NCBI GenBank assembly: GCA_023079485.1
Contig: CM041083.1
Span: forward strand, 171,671,480 to 171,735,479
From: Archilochus colubris
Taxonomy: Eukaryota; Chordata; Aves; Apodiformes; Trochilidae
Direction: 5' to 3'
DNA length: 64,000 bases
Below the pieces are notes generated by a model. It saw nothing but the letters and a program-made list of their open reading frames with translations, made no database searches and was not told where the DNA came from. Of this stretch, positions 52,550 through 64,000 are shown in pieces (within the stretch, counting starts at the first letter, position 1; the number at the start of each line of letters is the position of its first letter). The translations under genes were made by a program, and so were the position numbers.

Positions 52550-53077
52550 TTGCTGTAAACCAGCAATCCTCCATCCTGTCCCAGGCAGGAAAATATTTGT
52601 AGGTGCTTACCCTGTCCTAGACACACAAGTAAATGAGAAAAAGAAAAAGCAGGACTGGCCCTGGATGGGATTCTGACATTTTGCTTGTACCACATCACCT
52701 CAGGAGATGTGGAATTGTTCTTGCTTCATGGGAAGAAAAACAAATCCATGCTTGGGCAGACTTACAGGGCAGATTTTGCCCAAAGGGGTCCCTGCCAGTG
52801 GCATGTTCTTACCATTACTTGATGCACCTTCTGATCTCAGCCCTATCAGTATGTTTTAAAAGCTGTTTTAAAAGAATGTCTTTTCTTTGCAGAAGACTCT
52901 GCATTTGGCCACCCTAACTTTGACTCCTTCATTCCTTCACTTGCCATGCTGGTTTTCTGGCCTTACATGCTCCTTACCACAGAAGAGTCTTGAGAAATTG
53001 CTTCTGGAAACTGATCTGAAATTGCAGGGAGTCCCACATCCTTGCTTTCCAGATTTCTTTGTAAAATATTCTATTGG
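52550..53077. other. Intergenic spacer
   Basis: Nothing recognised. Confidence 0.5.
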
Positions 53078-53165
53078 ATCACAGAATAGTTTGGCTTAGA
53101 GGGGACCCATAAGGATCAAAGATTCTAACTCCCTGATCCCAGCAGGACTAAAAGGAACTTCATGC
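53078..53165 (-). mobile_element. CR1 LINE 3' tail relic (probable)
   Basis: ATCACAGAATAGTTTGGCTT, then a GACC...AAGGATCAAAGATTCTAACT stretch, resembles the reverse of an old CR1 tail (ATCATAGAATCATTTAGGTT...GATCATCAAGTCCAACC). It is diverged and has no coding part. Confidence 0.55.
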
Positions 53166-53841
53166 AGAAAGCCATTCTCTGTTATTATCAGAGCTCTGTA
53201 GCTCAACCAGTTGCCACACAGATAGAATTACCTTAAAAGAGAAAGGTGGTTTTTTCCTCAAATAAAAATGAAGTTTTAAAATTTTAAGGTAAAGCTTAAA
53301 CTATTGAGCTGTTCCAGTGTGGCTTGTAAAATACAACACCAGATCCAGCAGAAGGATCATTAAAAAAAGAATCCTGCCAGACTGGAGGCAGTAGCTTAAA
53401 GGAAAAGGGTGAATGGAGCCAAGTTTATCCCCAGGATGGCAGGCAAACCCCTGGAAGCCAAGTAGGGTTGACAGTGCTGCTGCTGAAGAAGAACTGAGGA
53501 CACAAGTCATTGAGAACCAGAACCAAACATGCCCTGGGGGAGAACATGCTTAGTGGATGCAATCCAAAGAGGACTTACTCTGGGAAGAGAGGTGCTGACT
53601 GGCTCATCCTTACTGGGTATTTGATGCAAAGGCTCGGTGAGGCATTTTTTACCTGGCAGATCCAGCATGGACTGGTTGGGAATGAAGCAACTAGCCAGGA
53701 CTGCTTGAATTTTGGGATGTGTAAAAGACAGGTCCACCAAAGCCTTTTCTTATTGGAAATGAAAGTGGGATGGGAACTGTATATAGATTTGAGGGCTGAT
53801 GGAGTTTTTTCACCGTGGATTGGTTGAAAATGGTTGAAATT
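53166..53841. other. Intergenic spacer
   Basis: No recognised gene or repeat. Two open frames of about 77 and 105 codons overlap on opposite strands without known similarity. Confidence 0.45.
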
Positions 53842-54384
53842 TCACAGTACCTTAAGTACTGTGTGCAGTATGGGGCAATGTGGTATAGAAAAGACATCAA
53901 GCTGCTGGGAAGCATCCAAAGGAGAACAACAAGGATGGTAAAGGGTCTGGAAGGCATGACTTATGAGGAGTAGCTGAGGTCACTTGGATTGTTTAGTTTG
54001 GAAAAAAAGGAGGCTGAGGGGTGACCTCATTGCAGTCTGTGGGTTCCTCAGGAGGGGAAGAGATGGGACTGGCACTGATTTCTTCATCCCTGTGACTCAA
54101 GACAGGACTCAGTGAAATGGTAGGAAGCTGAATCAAAGGAAGTTTAGGTTAGATATTAAGAAAAGGTTTTTCATCCAGGGAGCAGCTGAGCAGTAGAACA
54201 GGCTGCCCAGGGAAGTGGTCACAGCACCAAGCCTGTCTGAGTTCAAGAAGCATTTGGATGATGCTCTCTGGCACATGGTGTGACCCTGGACATACCCTGC
54301 ACAGGGGCAGGAGGTGGACTTGATGATCCTGATGGGTCCCTTCCAACTCAGCAGACCCTATGACTCTCTGATTCTCTGATTCTA
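53842..54384 (+). mobile_element. CR1 LINE 3' end, older lineage
   Basis: Diverged RT end: LKYCVQYGAM, RRTTRMVKGLEGMTYEE followed by a stop, and [10 protein letters not shown] with a one-base shift. The tail (GGACTTGATGATCCTGATGG, TCTCTGATTCTCTGATTCT) differs from the other three CR1 tail types. Several stops and the decayed terminal units indicate an older insertion. Confidence 0.88.
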
Positions 54385-57300
54385 AATAGCTGGGGTTCTG
54401 TGTTTGGTTTCCATTCCTACCTTGTGAAGCAGTGTAGAGTGAACACAGGGTACCCCCTGCAGATATATAAAAGCCAACACGAGAGATTCCCTTTAGTTGA
54501 TTATTAGTGTAGGCATGCAGGAGGGGATGATAGAGACAGGAAGTATTTGTAGAATTCTACACAGAAGAAATAGAAGTAGCAAAGTCTAAGAAAGGATAAG
54601 GAAGGAATAGAAACGTGTTGAAGTTAAGAAGTGATTTTTTTTCCCACCATTTTGTCCCCTTCCCTTTCTTGAAATTCCCACTGGAAACCTTGTGAACTAG
54701 GATTTTAGGAAATACATAGGTGACAGGACTTTTGCACTGGATTAGACTCAGTGTCTATAGAGGATTCTTTATCGTCTCTAGTGACAGGCTAGAAAAAAAT
54801 GAAACCCTGAATGTTGGGGCAATTTTTACTTGTACAGTTCCAGTGCAAGTTGTTCAGTACAATAGTGTTCTGAAGAAGTACAGAAAATACCAATTTCTGT
54901 CATTTCTTCTTCTGTCAAGATCAGATGAAGTACTGAATTCAAAATAAAGGTAATAATTACAATATTAAGGTATGATTTCTAAAAACTACAGTATGTCTAG
55001 TGTAATGTCATATTGGTTTGGTAATGGACATCTCTAAATCACCTGTATTTTGTACAAATCCAAACCCTCTTTTTCTGATGAAGTTCTTCACAGTTTGTAG
55101 CATTTCCAGCTAAAATATCATCCCCTTGTTTATAAGATTATACTAACCTTCATCTCATGGCAACAGCTCTAATTGGCATCCTAACACTGCTTTTGCCCAA
55201 TCATTTTATGATGTTAAACGTTCGTATTAAGTTAAAATAGCAAAAGGAGCCATAAACTGAAGTTACAATGTGAAACTCTTTGATTGAAACCATTTTTTAT
55301 TTGGCCACAGTGGGCACCTCTTAAGCTTTGCACATAGGAAACATGCAGAGGAATTTAGGACTGAAAAAGGAATACACTGAAGACCATCCCTTCATTCAGC
55401 TAATTATGGCATTGCCACTGGAGAATTCAGACCTGATCTGAATGGGGAAGGAGATGGATAAGACTCAGTGTAATAATAAGACTCAGTAATCATTGTGGGC
55501 TCACTTGCAGATATGGACAGAAAGAGGACAGTGTGATGTAGTGGTACAGACTTCACACTATCTTGGAAAATTTGCTGCCTGGCCATAACTCTTCAGATGT
55601 CAGGAGAACAAACCTGAAGGACACCAGATCATATCTTGACCTGAAATGATAATCAATTGCATTATTGGTCATTGGCCTAAGAGACCTGCTAGAATTCTTC
55701 GGAATGGAAAAGTTTCTTTAGAAAAGTATGGAAATTTTGTTGGAAAGAGGTATTTTTTACTAAGATGAAAAAAGTTTTTTCCCCAGGATCTGAAAGTGCT
55801 TAGCAGAGAGCAAAGCTTTCTGCAGAATGGTTTTAATAAACCCCCTAATATTCCCATTGCTGCAGAGTGTAAATAGAAAACATTAGATGAGTTCCAGTGC
55901 TTGGAATTGGATGATCTTATCACCCTTCTGGAGAACAGAACCATGAGCTACCCCTCCCATGCTCAGGAATAGGAGATGAGAACATCACAGCTGGGGGTTT
56001 CAGATGCAACAGCAACCACATAATTCCACCCACCAGAGAAGAGAGTATTTACCAACATACATGTGATTTTATGTGTGTGGCTTAAATCAATATCTACCTA
56101 TTTTTCTTTTTTCCTTTCTCCCATTTCTGAAGCCATTTTATTTGTCCGCATTCACACCAAGACTGCTTTTTGGTTTAGGGGGAAGACTTTATCACTGTAA
56201 TCCACAGGGGCTCAGGACCTCGCAGTAGGTATTAAAAACTTTTTTGACCTTTTTAATATTATACCAAATGCTGCTAAGCAATTAAGTGCAATAAATCTCT
56301 GTAAACTGAATGTATAATTCCTCTTAGGAATACAAATTTGAGAAAATTAAGTGGCAAGAAATTAAATGGCAAGAACTGTGCCCTTTTCTGCTATTCCACT
56401 GTGCCTAATACTATGAGGGGGCAATGTGCTCAGCCCCAGACTCAGCTTATATATGATACAAAAACACAATCCCTGACAACCAATGCTGCCCACTCCTGTC
56501 TGCCCATTACTGGGGAGGAAAGAGAGAAAGCAGGAGTGTTGTGTGCATTAAGGTACCATCTAGAAGCTCCTACTATTTGAAGCTGAGACTGTGAGAGCTA
56601 TGTGCTTCCTAATGACCCAAGAATTCACTGCAACTAAAAAAAGACACAAAAAAAAGACACAAAAAAATCCTTCCCTTGGCGTATCTTGTGCAGAGAGTGC
56701 TGATTCCATCTCAACACACAACAATTTTAGGTTGAAAAGTTGTTATTGAGAGTTTTTGATTTGTTTCTGTCCTGGTTTAGAATGTCTCCTCAACTATCTA
56801 GTCCTGATAGAATACAGGAGAAACCTCCTGTTATTTTAGTGTAGACCAGTCTGGTTGTTCTTCACTCTTTTACTGAGTTTGCTTTCCTTAACACAGCAAA
56901 GGGAATGACAATATTTTTGTGGACTTCACTTCTGTCTCATCTATCAGCCTGTTTCATCTCAGGTGGACCAAGTGCCACATTGCATGATGAAGAAGAATGG
57001 TTCCTCACCAATCTCTGACTCGTTTCCTTTTATTGATTTGTTTTTCTTGACAGTTAATGATTGAATTGGTGTCAGTTTGATTAATATTTCCATTATCCAA
57101 AAATGTGTTAAGAAGGGGAGAGTTTGATTTTAACATTCCATTTTCTTGTATGTTTATGTTATAAAATGATGAAACTGCAGTGGATGCCACTGTCTCAGAC
57201 TGACATCCTCAGAGAAATAACCTTGCTTCTAGTGCTAGCTGGAGAAATGCAAGGAGAAATGGCATCTGTGAAGCCAAGCCAATAACCCCTCTTTCTTGAG

Positions 57301-57929
57301 TTTCAGAAAAGCTGGTTCACTCAAAACCCATTAAAATAATAACTCAGTGAATTAATTAAATTTCCCCTCAACTAAAATGGAGGCTTAAATAGTTTGTTGC
57401 CTTTGACGGAAAAGCAAAATACATTTCACTGGGTAAAGGGTAAACTGAAACAGAGTTTCTGCCTTTGAGGTAAACTGGGACCTGAGTGCTCAGCTCAGAT
57501 TAAATTATAAACTTGACTATTTCCATGTAGCTCCTTAACAGGTTCATCTGTGTTTGCATTATTACCTCAGCCATTACCTACAGGGACAAACTGCTTCTAG
57601 GCAGATGGGGATTGATAATCATCTTGCATACTTGGAGAGGTTCTGTTTCCAGCAGACTTTCTGCTGGCCACACACCAAGTCCCCCCCATCCAGCTGTGCA
57701 ATGCTGGGCTGGGTTTACCTGGGCTTGGGGCCAAACATCCCCCCAGCCACTCACTTGCTCCTGAACAGGACAGGGAGACAAAATGTGTGAAAAGCTTGTG
57801 ACTCAGGACAAAGACAGGGAAACCTGCTTGCCACTTACCATCATGGGCAAAACAAACACCCCTTGGGGAAAATCAAGTGAATTGCTTTCTAATTAAAAAT
57901 GAAATGAGATAGTAATAGACAAACACTCT
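54385..57929. other. Intergenic stretch, AT-rich, nothing recognised
   Basis: No gene or repeat family identified. A short duplicated AAAAAAAGACAC word is near 56637-56668. Confidence 0.5.
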
Positions 57930-58530
57930 TTCCTCTCTTTCTTCTCAGGTTCAGCTTCACTCCTTTATTCCCTACTCTTCCATCTCCTGCTTCCCCAGGT
58001 GGGCAAGGGAGATGGGAAATTGTGGGAGTGGCTTATAGTGAGTACACAACAGCTCCTCAATGATGCTCCTATCTGCTCAGACTTCTCCAGTGTGGTCTCT
58101 TCACCACCTACAGCTTCCTCTAGTGCACATTTACTTGATCTGGTGTGGGGTCCTCCATGAGCTACAGGTTGGATGTCTCCTTTGGCATGTCATCCTCCAT
58201 GGGCTGCAGTGTGGATATCTGCTCTGGTGTGGTCCTCTCTGGTCCCTGGGGTACCTCCTCCCCTCTTTCTTCTGACTTTGGTTTCCCATTTTTTTTTTTT
58301 CCTCCACCTCTCTCTTTCTGGCATTTTTACCCTTTCTTAAATTTGCTTTCCTCGATGCTTTGCTATCTTGGCTTCTGGGCTCATCTGTGCCCTGTGGTGC
58401 TGAGCTGGATCTGGCTAGAACTGGGGCAGCCCTGGTTGCTCTTCACAGAGTCCACCCTGCAACCCATCCCCTGCCAAAGAGAGGGCACAGACACTGTACA
58501 AAAGCTCAGGGAAAACCTGCAACTCCAGCA
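57930..58530 (+). repeat. Avian retrovirus-like interspersed repeat with internal 40-42 bp units
   Basis: The segment contains near-repeats starting at 58151, 58193 and 58233 (TCCTCCATGAGCTACAGG, TCCTCCATGGGCTGCAGT, and a weaker TCCTCTCTGGTCCCTGGG), each preceded by a CTGGTGTGG-like word. The preceding part (CATCTCCTGCTTCCCCAGG, GGGAGATGGGAAATTG) and the following part (ACCTCCTCCCCTCTTTCTTC) match, from memory, a known bird repeat tied to endogenous retroviruses, where GGGCTGCAGGGGGA-type units are tandemly arrayed. No viral protein is recognisable. Ends and strand are approximate. Confidence 0.55.
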
Positions 58531-61500
58531 AATCCCCTAACAATATTCCTGACTTCACATTATTCATTGGATGCCTCCCCAACTTGACGGGCAAAGCCCA
58601 AGTTAGGTTAGTATCACATTTTCCTCACTCAAAGAACAAATCCCCCTTCCCTTACAGAATCCCATGAAACTGAAGACACCCAAGTTCTGGATTTCTCTTC
58701 ACTGAGGTGTATTGTTTCTCTTCAGAGATGATGAAGAGTTCTGGGTTTGCTGCTGGCATTCCTTCCTCCCAGGCATAAGGTGTCCCGTGAAGGCTGCCAA
58801 CAAGAAGGCACTAGAAAAATTTCATGTGGGGATAAAAGAGGTGTCCTCTTAAAGTTTTAATATTTTTCCACTAGAAACAAGCAAAGATTTTATAAGCAGA
58901 CTTCTAAAACGTCTGTCAAGAGCTGATATTTAATAGAGGCACTCCCATGCAACAGTGTTTTTCTCTGTTCAAAGAACCACAAAGAACACAATTCAGAGCT
59001 CAAGTATCAGTGAGAACAAAAATAATTCTTACCTACTTTATACTGATTCACACTTTGCATAATGCTGGGCAATTGCAATGTCCTTAAGAGCACAGTTACT
59101 CTGCAATCTCATCTTTCCATTCTTTTGCAACATTAACTTTTATCAGTTGTTTACACACCAACTGGGCTGTTATAAATATGCTATGAATCATGACTATGGT
59201 ACTGATGTTTTGCTAGTGAAACCAAAGAATACAAGGGGAGTGGGGTTGTCTGGGTTCTGAGGTGTTTGTTTTTTTTTAAAAAAAGCCTCCTTCTTTTTCT
59301 TTTTTTTACAAAATAAGCTGCATAGGTATGTAGGATGTCACTGAGAATAATATCTAAGAGCAGAAGGTTTTGGTAAAGCTGGGAAAATGCAGTGGCAACA
59401 AAAACTGCTCCCTTATCTAATCACTATGTATCTTTTGAGAAAGGAGGAAAAGAAAAAAAGGTAACTGAAGTCTGACAAAAAAGCTGGACTAGAAATTTAA
59501 TTCATGAGTAAGTCAAACCTCTTCAAACATTGAATTTTATGAAGTATTGCAAATTTAAATTGACATTTCCTAGTTGTATAGCAAATTAGTACCCTGGTTA
59601 TGTTATTACTACATCCTATGTATAGTACTATGTATCTATTATATATTGCATATTTGTGCATACTTCATATACATGTGAAAAATATTTCTCAGCAGTTAAC
59701 TTTGGAACTGTTGGCTCTGGGGAGGTTTTACCCTATCTTTGTAAAGAATTTATTCCTTTTTCTGTGAAATTAAGTTCATCTTCTGTGTTAAGAGTTATTA
59801 CTCTGAAAATATAATACCCTGATGTACATTCTACAAAGAACTTAATTTAGGAATCCATGCAGATTATAGAAAACTACCAGACATGCAATATGCAGACATT
59901 GGTCAATATCAAGACACTTAGGAAGATGATATTTAATCTGTTTCAATGACTGAAGCCTTCATAGAGCTCAGCAGAAAGATGACTCTACCAGCTTATGCAC
60001 CTGGTACTGTAAGTTACTTGAGGTGCATACAGCTCTGTAAGAACTGAGCAGTTCTGTCTCATAAATAAATAAAAGTTGTTCCCTGGGTCACCAAGTCACA
60101 GGTCCAGTTGAGAATGAGACCAATGCTGGAGGCAGTTTGGAAGAGCTGGATGTTATTTCCAGCCAGTCCTCAGCCTGGCTGCCACCAGGTCCCAGAGGAT
60201 CTCAAGCTTCCTTGCTGGTGCCCCACTCCCAGGAAATGCAACAGTAATGCCTGATTCAGGGCATGGATATTCCCTTCTGACCTGCTCAGCCTTAGACCCC
60301 AAATCCCAAGTCCTGGTTGCAATCCTAGCATCTGGAAACAGACAGTATTTATTGGGACAGAAGTTACTCTTTCTGGTGGTCTAAGGTAGTTTGTTAGAAA
60401 AAGGCTTAAGAGACTAATAGGGTTGAAAATAAAAATAAACCCAAAGCTCACCATGCAGACAAGCTACCAGCTTTTGGAAACCACAGACAGATCGACTGGA
60501 GAACAGAAACTCAAAAACTCTTCTTATTAACTCATCCCAACAGGTGATTACAGCAGCTCAGGGGATGTGTAGGTGGTTGCTCTTTTTTTTCTCTGCCAGA
60601 AAAGCTTTCTGAATATAAGAAAGAATACATTTCTGACTATATCTCTGATGCCAGGAGGTAGATAGCTGAAATCCTATTGTATCTAGGACAGCAAAAGTTC
60701 TGGGAGTGATGTTGTCTTCTCCTGGGACAAATTACTGTCCCTTATCATGTGTTAAGCAGAAACATGCACCTTACATTTTCACTGTAAAATTTTTAGCTTA
60801 AGAAGGTTTGGTACAATATTTTTTTAAAAAAGGAAAACCTCTCAGCTTCCAAAATATTTTTTTCAGTTCTGTTTTCTGTCACAGCTAAAGAAATAACATT
60901 ATTTTTCTAATTTTTTTCCCCCCCACAACTAAGAAGACAAACAGAAACTAAGATCTCCTTTTTCAGCAGGGTCAAACCAATTCATGACCCTTTTTACGTG
61001 CAGCACTGAAGTCATTTACTGTGACAAAGTCCTCTGTTTGTGCAGGCAGAAATGAAGCCATCACCATGCAATCTGCTGACACTGGCTAACAGAACATATG
61101 CCTGTGTTTGGGCTGGGACATGGCAGATGTCATCCTGTGGGATGCCCAGGGGAAAAGTGAAGAGATGACCTCAGACTGTACTTCTGCCTCCAGCCAAGCA
61201 GTACAAACCCTCTGCCACCCACCCCACTGTGTGTTGTACCCTAACAACTGCATTGCCCAGCACTAAAACTGCTGCTGTCAATGGGGAACATAAACAGCCA
61301 GAGTTCATTGCTTAGTGGTTTTATGCTCCAGGTCTTCATCCTGTGCTTGTCTGGTATTTGAGTAGGTGGTGGAGGTGCAGGTTTCATAGAGAAAAGGATG
61401 GCAAGGACTGCATGTGGCCCTGTTGACAAGCCATTCCCTGCTTTGTGATGTGGCCAGGGGCAGGTGGCTGCCTTAGCCACCCATCCTGAAATCAGAGGGG

Positions 61501-64000
61501 TTAAATTTCCTCCCTGCTCTCCTGAAGATGAACTCTTTGTTGACCTTTGCTCTTCCCTGGCTTCGGAAGCTGTCCCAGTGCCACCACCAAATGCACAGCA
61601 AATCCATTCTCACACACAGATGGATTTTCTGATTCAGCAGAGCAGGTGCCATTTCTGTGTGTGTAGAGAAGACAAATACCCCTCTGAAATGCAGAGGCAA
61701 ACTCCCTGGGGAGATGTGTCTTGCTGCACAGAGCTGAGGGCAAAATGAGTTTGAGAAGAGACATAAGCAGACTGTAAAAGCTGCATGAATATGTAAGGCA
61801 GGGGGATTTCTGCAGAAGACATTACTGCAGACTCAGCTGTAATTAAATTGCCCATAGCTGCTGTTTCTCTGTCACCTTTGAGAGTGGAAGATGCTCCAAC
61901 CAGCAGCAAAGTCAAAGGAAAACTTTTGGTGCAACCTCGGATTGCAAGTTACTCACTGTGACCTAAGAGAAAACCATTTTATTTTGCCTTGTCACCTCAC
62001 AGGCATCCATGATCAGTAATGAATAAATTGCTTTACATTGGGAAGACTTAGGAGTGCATTGTCTTGAAAAGGTAGAAAAAAGCCTTAATTTCAGGTATGC
62101 ATCTTGGTGATTTAATCCCTTTCCCAGTGGGAAAAGAGAGGGAAGATTAAATGTAAAGGGAAAATTTCAGGAATTTTCAGTTTCTTCTTGTTTTCTGTCT
62201 AAAGAGTGTGCTTGTGAGAGAGCTGGAGCGAGGGAGAGGAAGCAAACAGAGGATGAGAGTCCAGGAGAAAAATTTGTGAAATTCTCCCATTCTTCCTACT
62301 TACATTTCCCCCTATTTCTTTCTGGTAAAAAGAAAGAGAGAGAGAAGAAAACCAACAAAGTGAGGAAGGTGATGGCAAGGAATCCAAACACAGCAGCTTT
62401 TTTTTTAACATGGCAACTTTATTTGCCTTTAAAATTCTGGTCAACATTTCTAATGTGATGAGAACTTTTAAACCCAGCTCTGCTTGTTACCCCTTGTTGT
62501 TTGCACGTATGGAACTTGGTGTGTCTGCAAGAAGACCAAATCATTCTGAAGGATTTGCTTCTGTGCTGATGGATTTGGCAAGAAGTTTGCTTCAAGATAT
62601 GTCAGTGGAAGTGGCTGCTACTCTTGCTGACACCAGATAGGTCTCTCTTCAAGGTAAGAACGCAGAGCACTGAAATGCTGCAAAAACTATTTGGGAATAT
62701 ACAGTGAAGTGAAACTGAGGTTACCTCAGGGAAGCTCAAATTGAATTTGCAAAGTAGCTCTCAAAAAGTATATCTGAGGAACAGAGCATGGCTACATGTG
62801 TGAAGAAAGGAAAAAGGAATGTGGGTTTGCTGGCAGGAAATAAAAAGCAAATTGATAACTGTGCCATAAAGGCTGGGGTCAAGGACAAGCCTAGAAGAGA
62901 AGGAAAGAAAGCTCAGAGTATGAGAGAGCATTATGTTTAAAGGCAAGAACTGCTGAGTGGGAGAAGAACCTGGCTTTTGTGCCTTTTAAGAAAGCATTAG
63001 ATATAGGGAGATGAAAAATAAGCTGAGGGAGAATGGGGACCCCATGTTGCAGGCATTTCATACCAGCCATACATAAGCACAGTTGCAAACCAGTAAGGGT
63101 ATAATTCAGATGCAAACTCCCAATGTATTCTATGACAAATGACAGCAGTATAAAATACATTTGTGGTAAGAATATTTCTCAAAGTCAGTCACAAGAACAC
63201 ACAGCTAAATTGCCACTCTCCTCTTGTAAATGTCTTCCATTTGTCTGACCTAATTCTTTCCCATGAACTTCCAGATGGGACAAGTGGTATTTTCCTTATT
63301 AGAATTATCAGGTCTGAACATGATGCTTGGTAGGTTATTAACTTTATATCAGACTATCCTTCAAATGTTATACTTTAGTTCTTGAGGGATCCTGCAGCAA
63401 AGTGAGATACTTTGCTCTTCTTAATCAAAGGCTCTAAGGCATCAGAGTTAAAGCTAATTAGGATTTATGAGACTTTAAAGGGACTATAATTCGTGTGGGA
63501 ACACAATAGGTGACAAGGGATTTCCGATCATGACTACAGATCTCAGCTGAGCTTGGGTACCACACTTTGACAGTGTAAATCATTAGAAGTACATCACACG
63601 TTATTCATCTATTTCATCTTCTTTTCACTCTAAGGCAGGGAAAATACTGTGCATGTGACACAATTTTTATTAAAATCCAGACTGGGTCTGAAGCAGCAAT
63701 TAACACCTCCTGCTTAAAAAGCACTTCTTTTGGTAGAGTCACAGCAGCTCAGACATCACTTCCCCGTTCAGATGTCCATCCTGCTTTCCTCTGAAAATCT
63801 GGATCACATCAGGAGCTGGCATGCAGTTGCTGAGTGCTTGCTGGGAACTCTGTCAGAGGAAAACAAACCTGCTCCAGTGATTTTAGAGTAAGTGCTCTTG
63901 AGACCTCTTTGAACCATCCCACTAAATCCAAGACAGATGTTCCACTGTAAAAAACAGCTTAACATACTGTTTATAGTGATCATATATTTATATTGTATAC
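58531..64000. other. Distal 5' flank, nothing recognised
   Basis: About 5.5 kb of AT-rich sequence, strongly so at 59480-59700. No recognisable exon, CR1 or LTR. Open frames are at most about 94 codons and lack known similarity. Confidence 0.5.

Noticed and set aside
56767..56830. CTGTCCTGGTTTAGAATGTC resembling the start of an avian LTR
   Set aside because: Only about 12 bases match the LTR at 19254, and no matching interior or ACA end was found downstream.

Overview
The window looks like a nuclear chromosome segment of a bird. It holds one recognisable protein-coding gene, HTR2A (serotonin 5-HT2A receptor), on the minus strand. Around it lies low-gene-density, AT-rich DNA with many 5'-truncated CR1 LINEs. 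The avian assignment rests on CR1 copies with the bird-type 3' end (short tandem ATTCTATG-type units), a solo LTR starting TGTCCTGGTTT and ending in ACA, and a further bird-type retrovirus-like repeat. The LTR hints at a neoavian (possibly songbird-like) genome, but the species cannot be fixed from sequence alone.

HTR2A is read right to left. Three coding exons (36958-36544, 31742-31542, 10666-9867; lengths 415, 201 and 800 nt) join in frame, with GTAAGT donors where visible, into 472 codons, that is 471 residues plus stop, the same length as the human receptor. The two coding introns are about 4.8 kb and 20.9 kb. A non-coding 5' exon is proposed to end at 37710, with an acceptor immediately before the ATG. 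A candidate CRE/TATA promoter lies near 38.5 kb. These 5' and 3' end calls are inferences. The protein has four N-glycosylation sequons, the amine-binding Asp, DRY, WCPFF and NPLVY motifs and a C-terminal PDZ ligand. Two substitutions are notable: Ala at position 5.46 (Ser in human, Ala in rat) and Gly in the penultimate position of the PDZ tail (Cys in human).

Layout: 1-9.4 kb is intergenic, with a 2.5-kb dead CR1, two CR1 tails and an ancient LINE relic. About 9.4-38.5 kb is HTR2A. Its introns carry two CR1 copies and one solo LTR, all antisense to the gene, plus an 87-bp tandem duplication and an 18-bp palindrome. 38.6-64 kb is the 5' flank, with no recognisable gene, eight CR1 fragments concentrated at 43.6-54.4 kb, and a retrovirus-like repeat at about 58 kb.

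I found no operon, CRISPR array, RNA gene or convincing new system. The most useful observations concern receptor residues and the repeat insertions. Most open reading frames in the window are chance frames or fragments of the CR1 reverse transcriptase.
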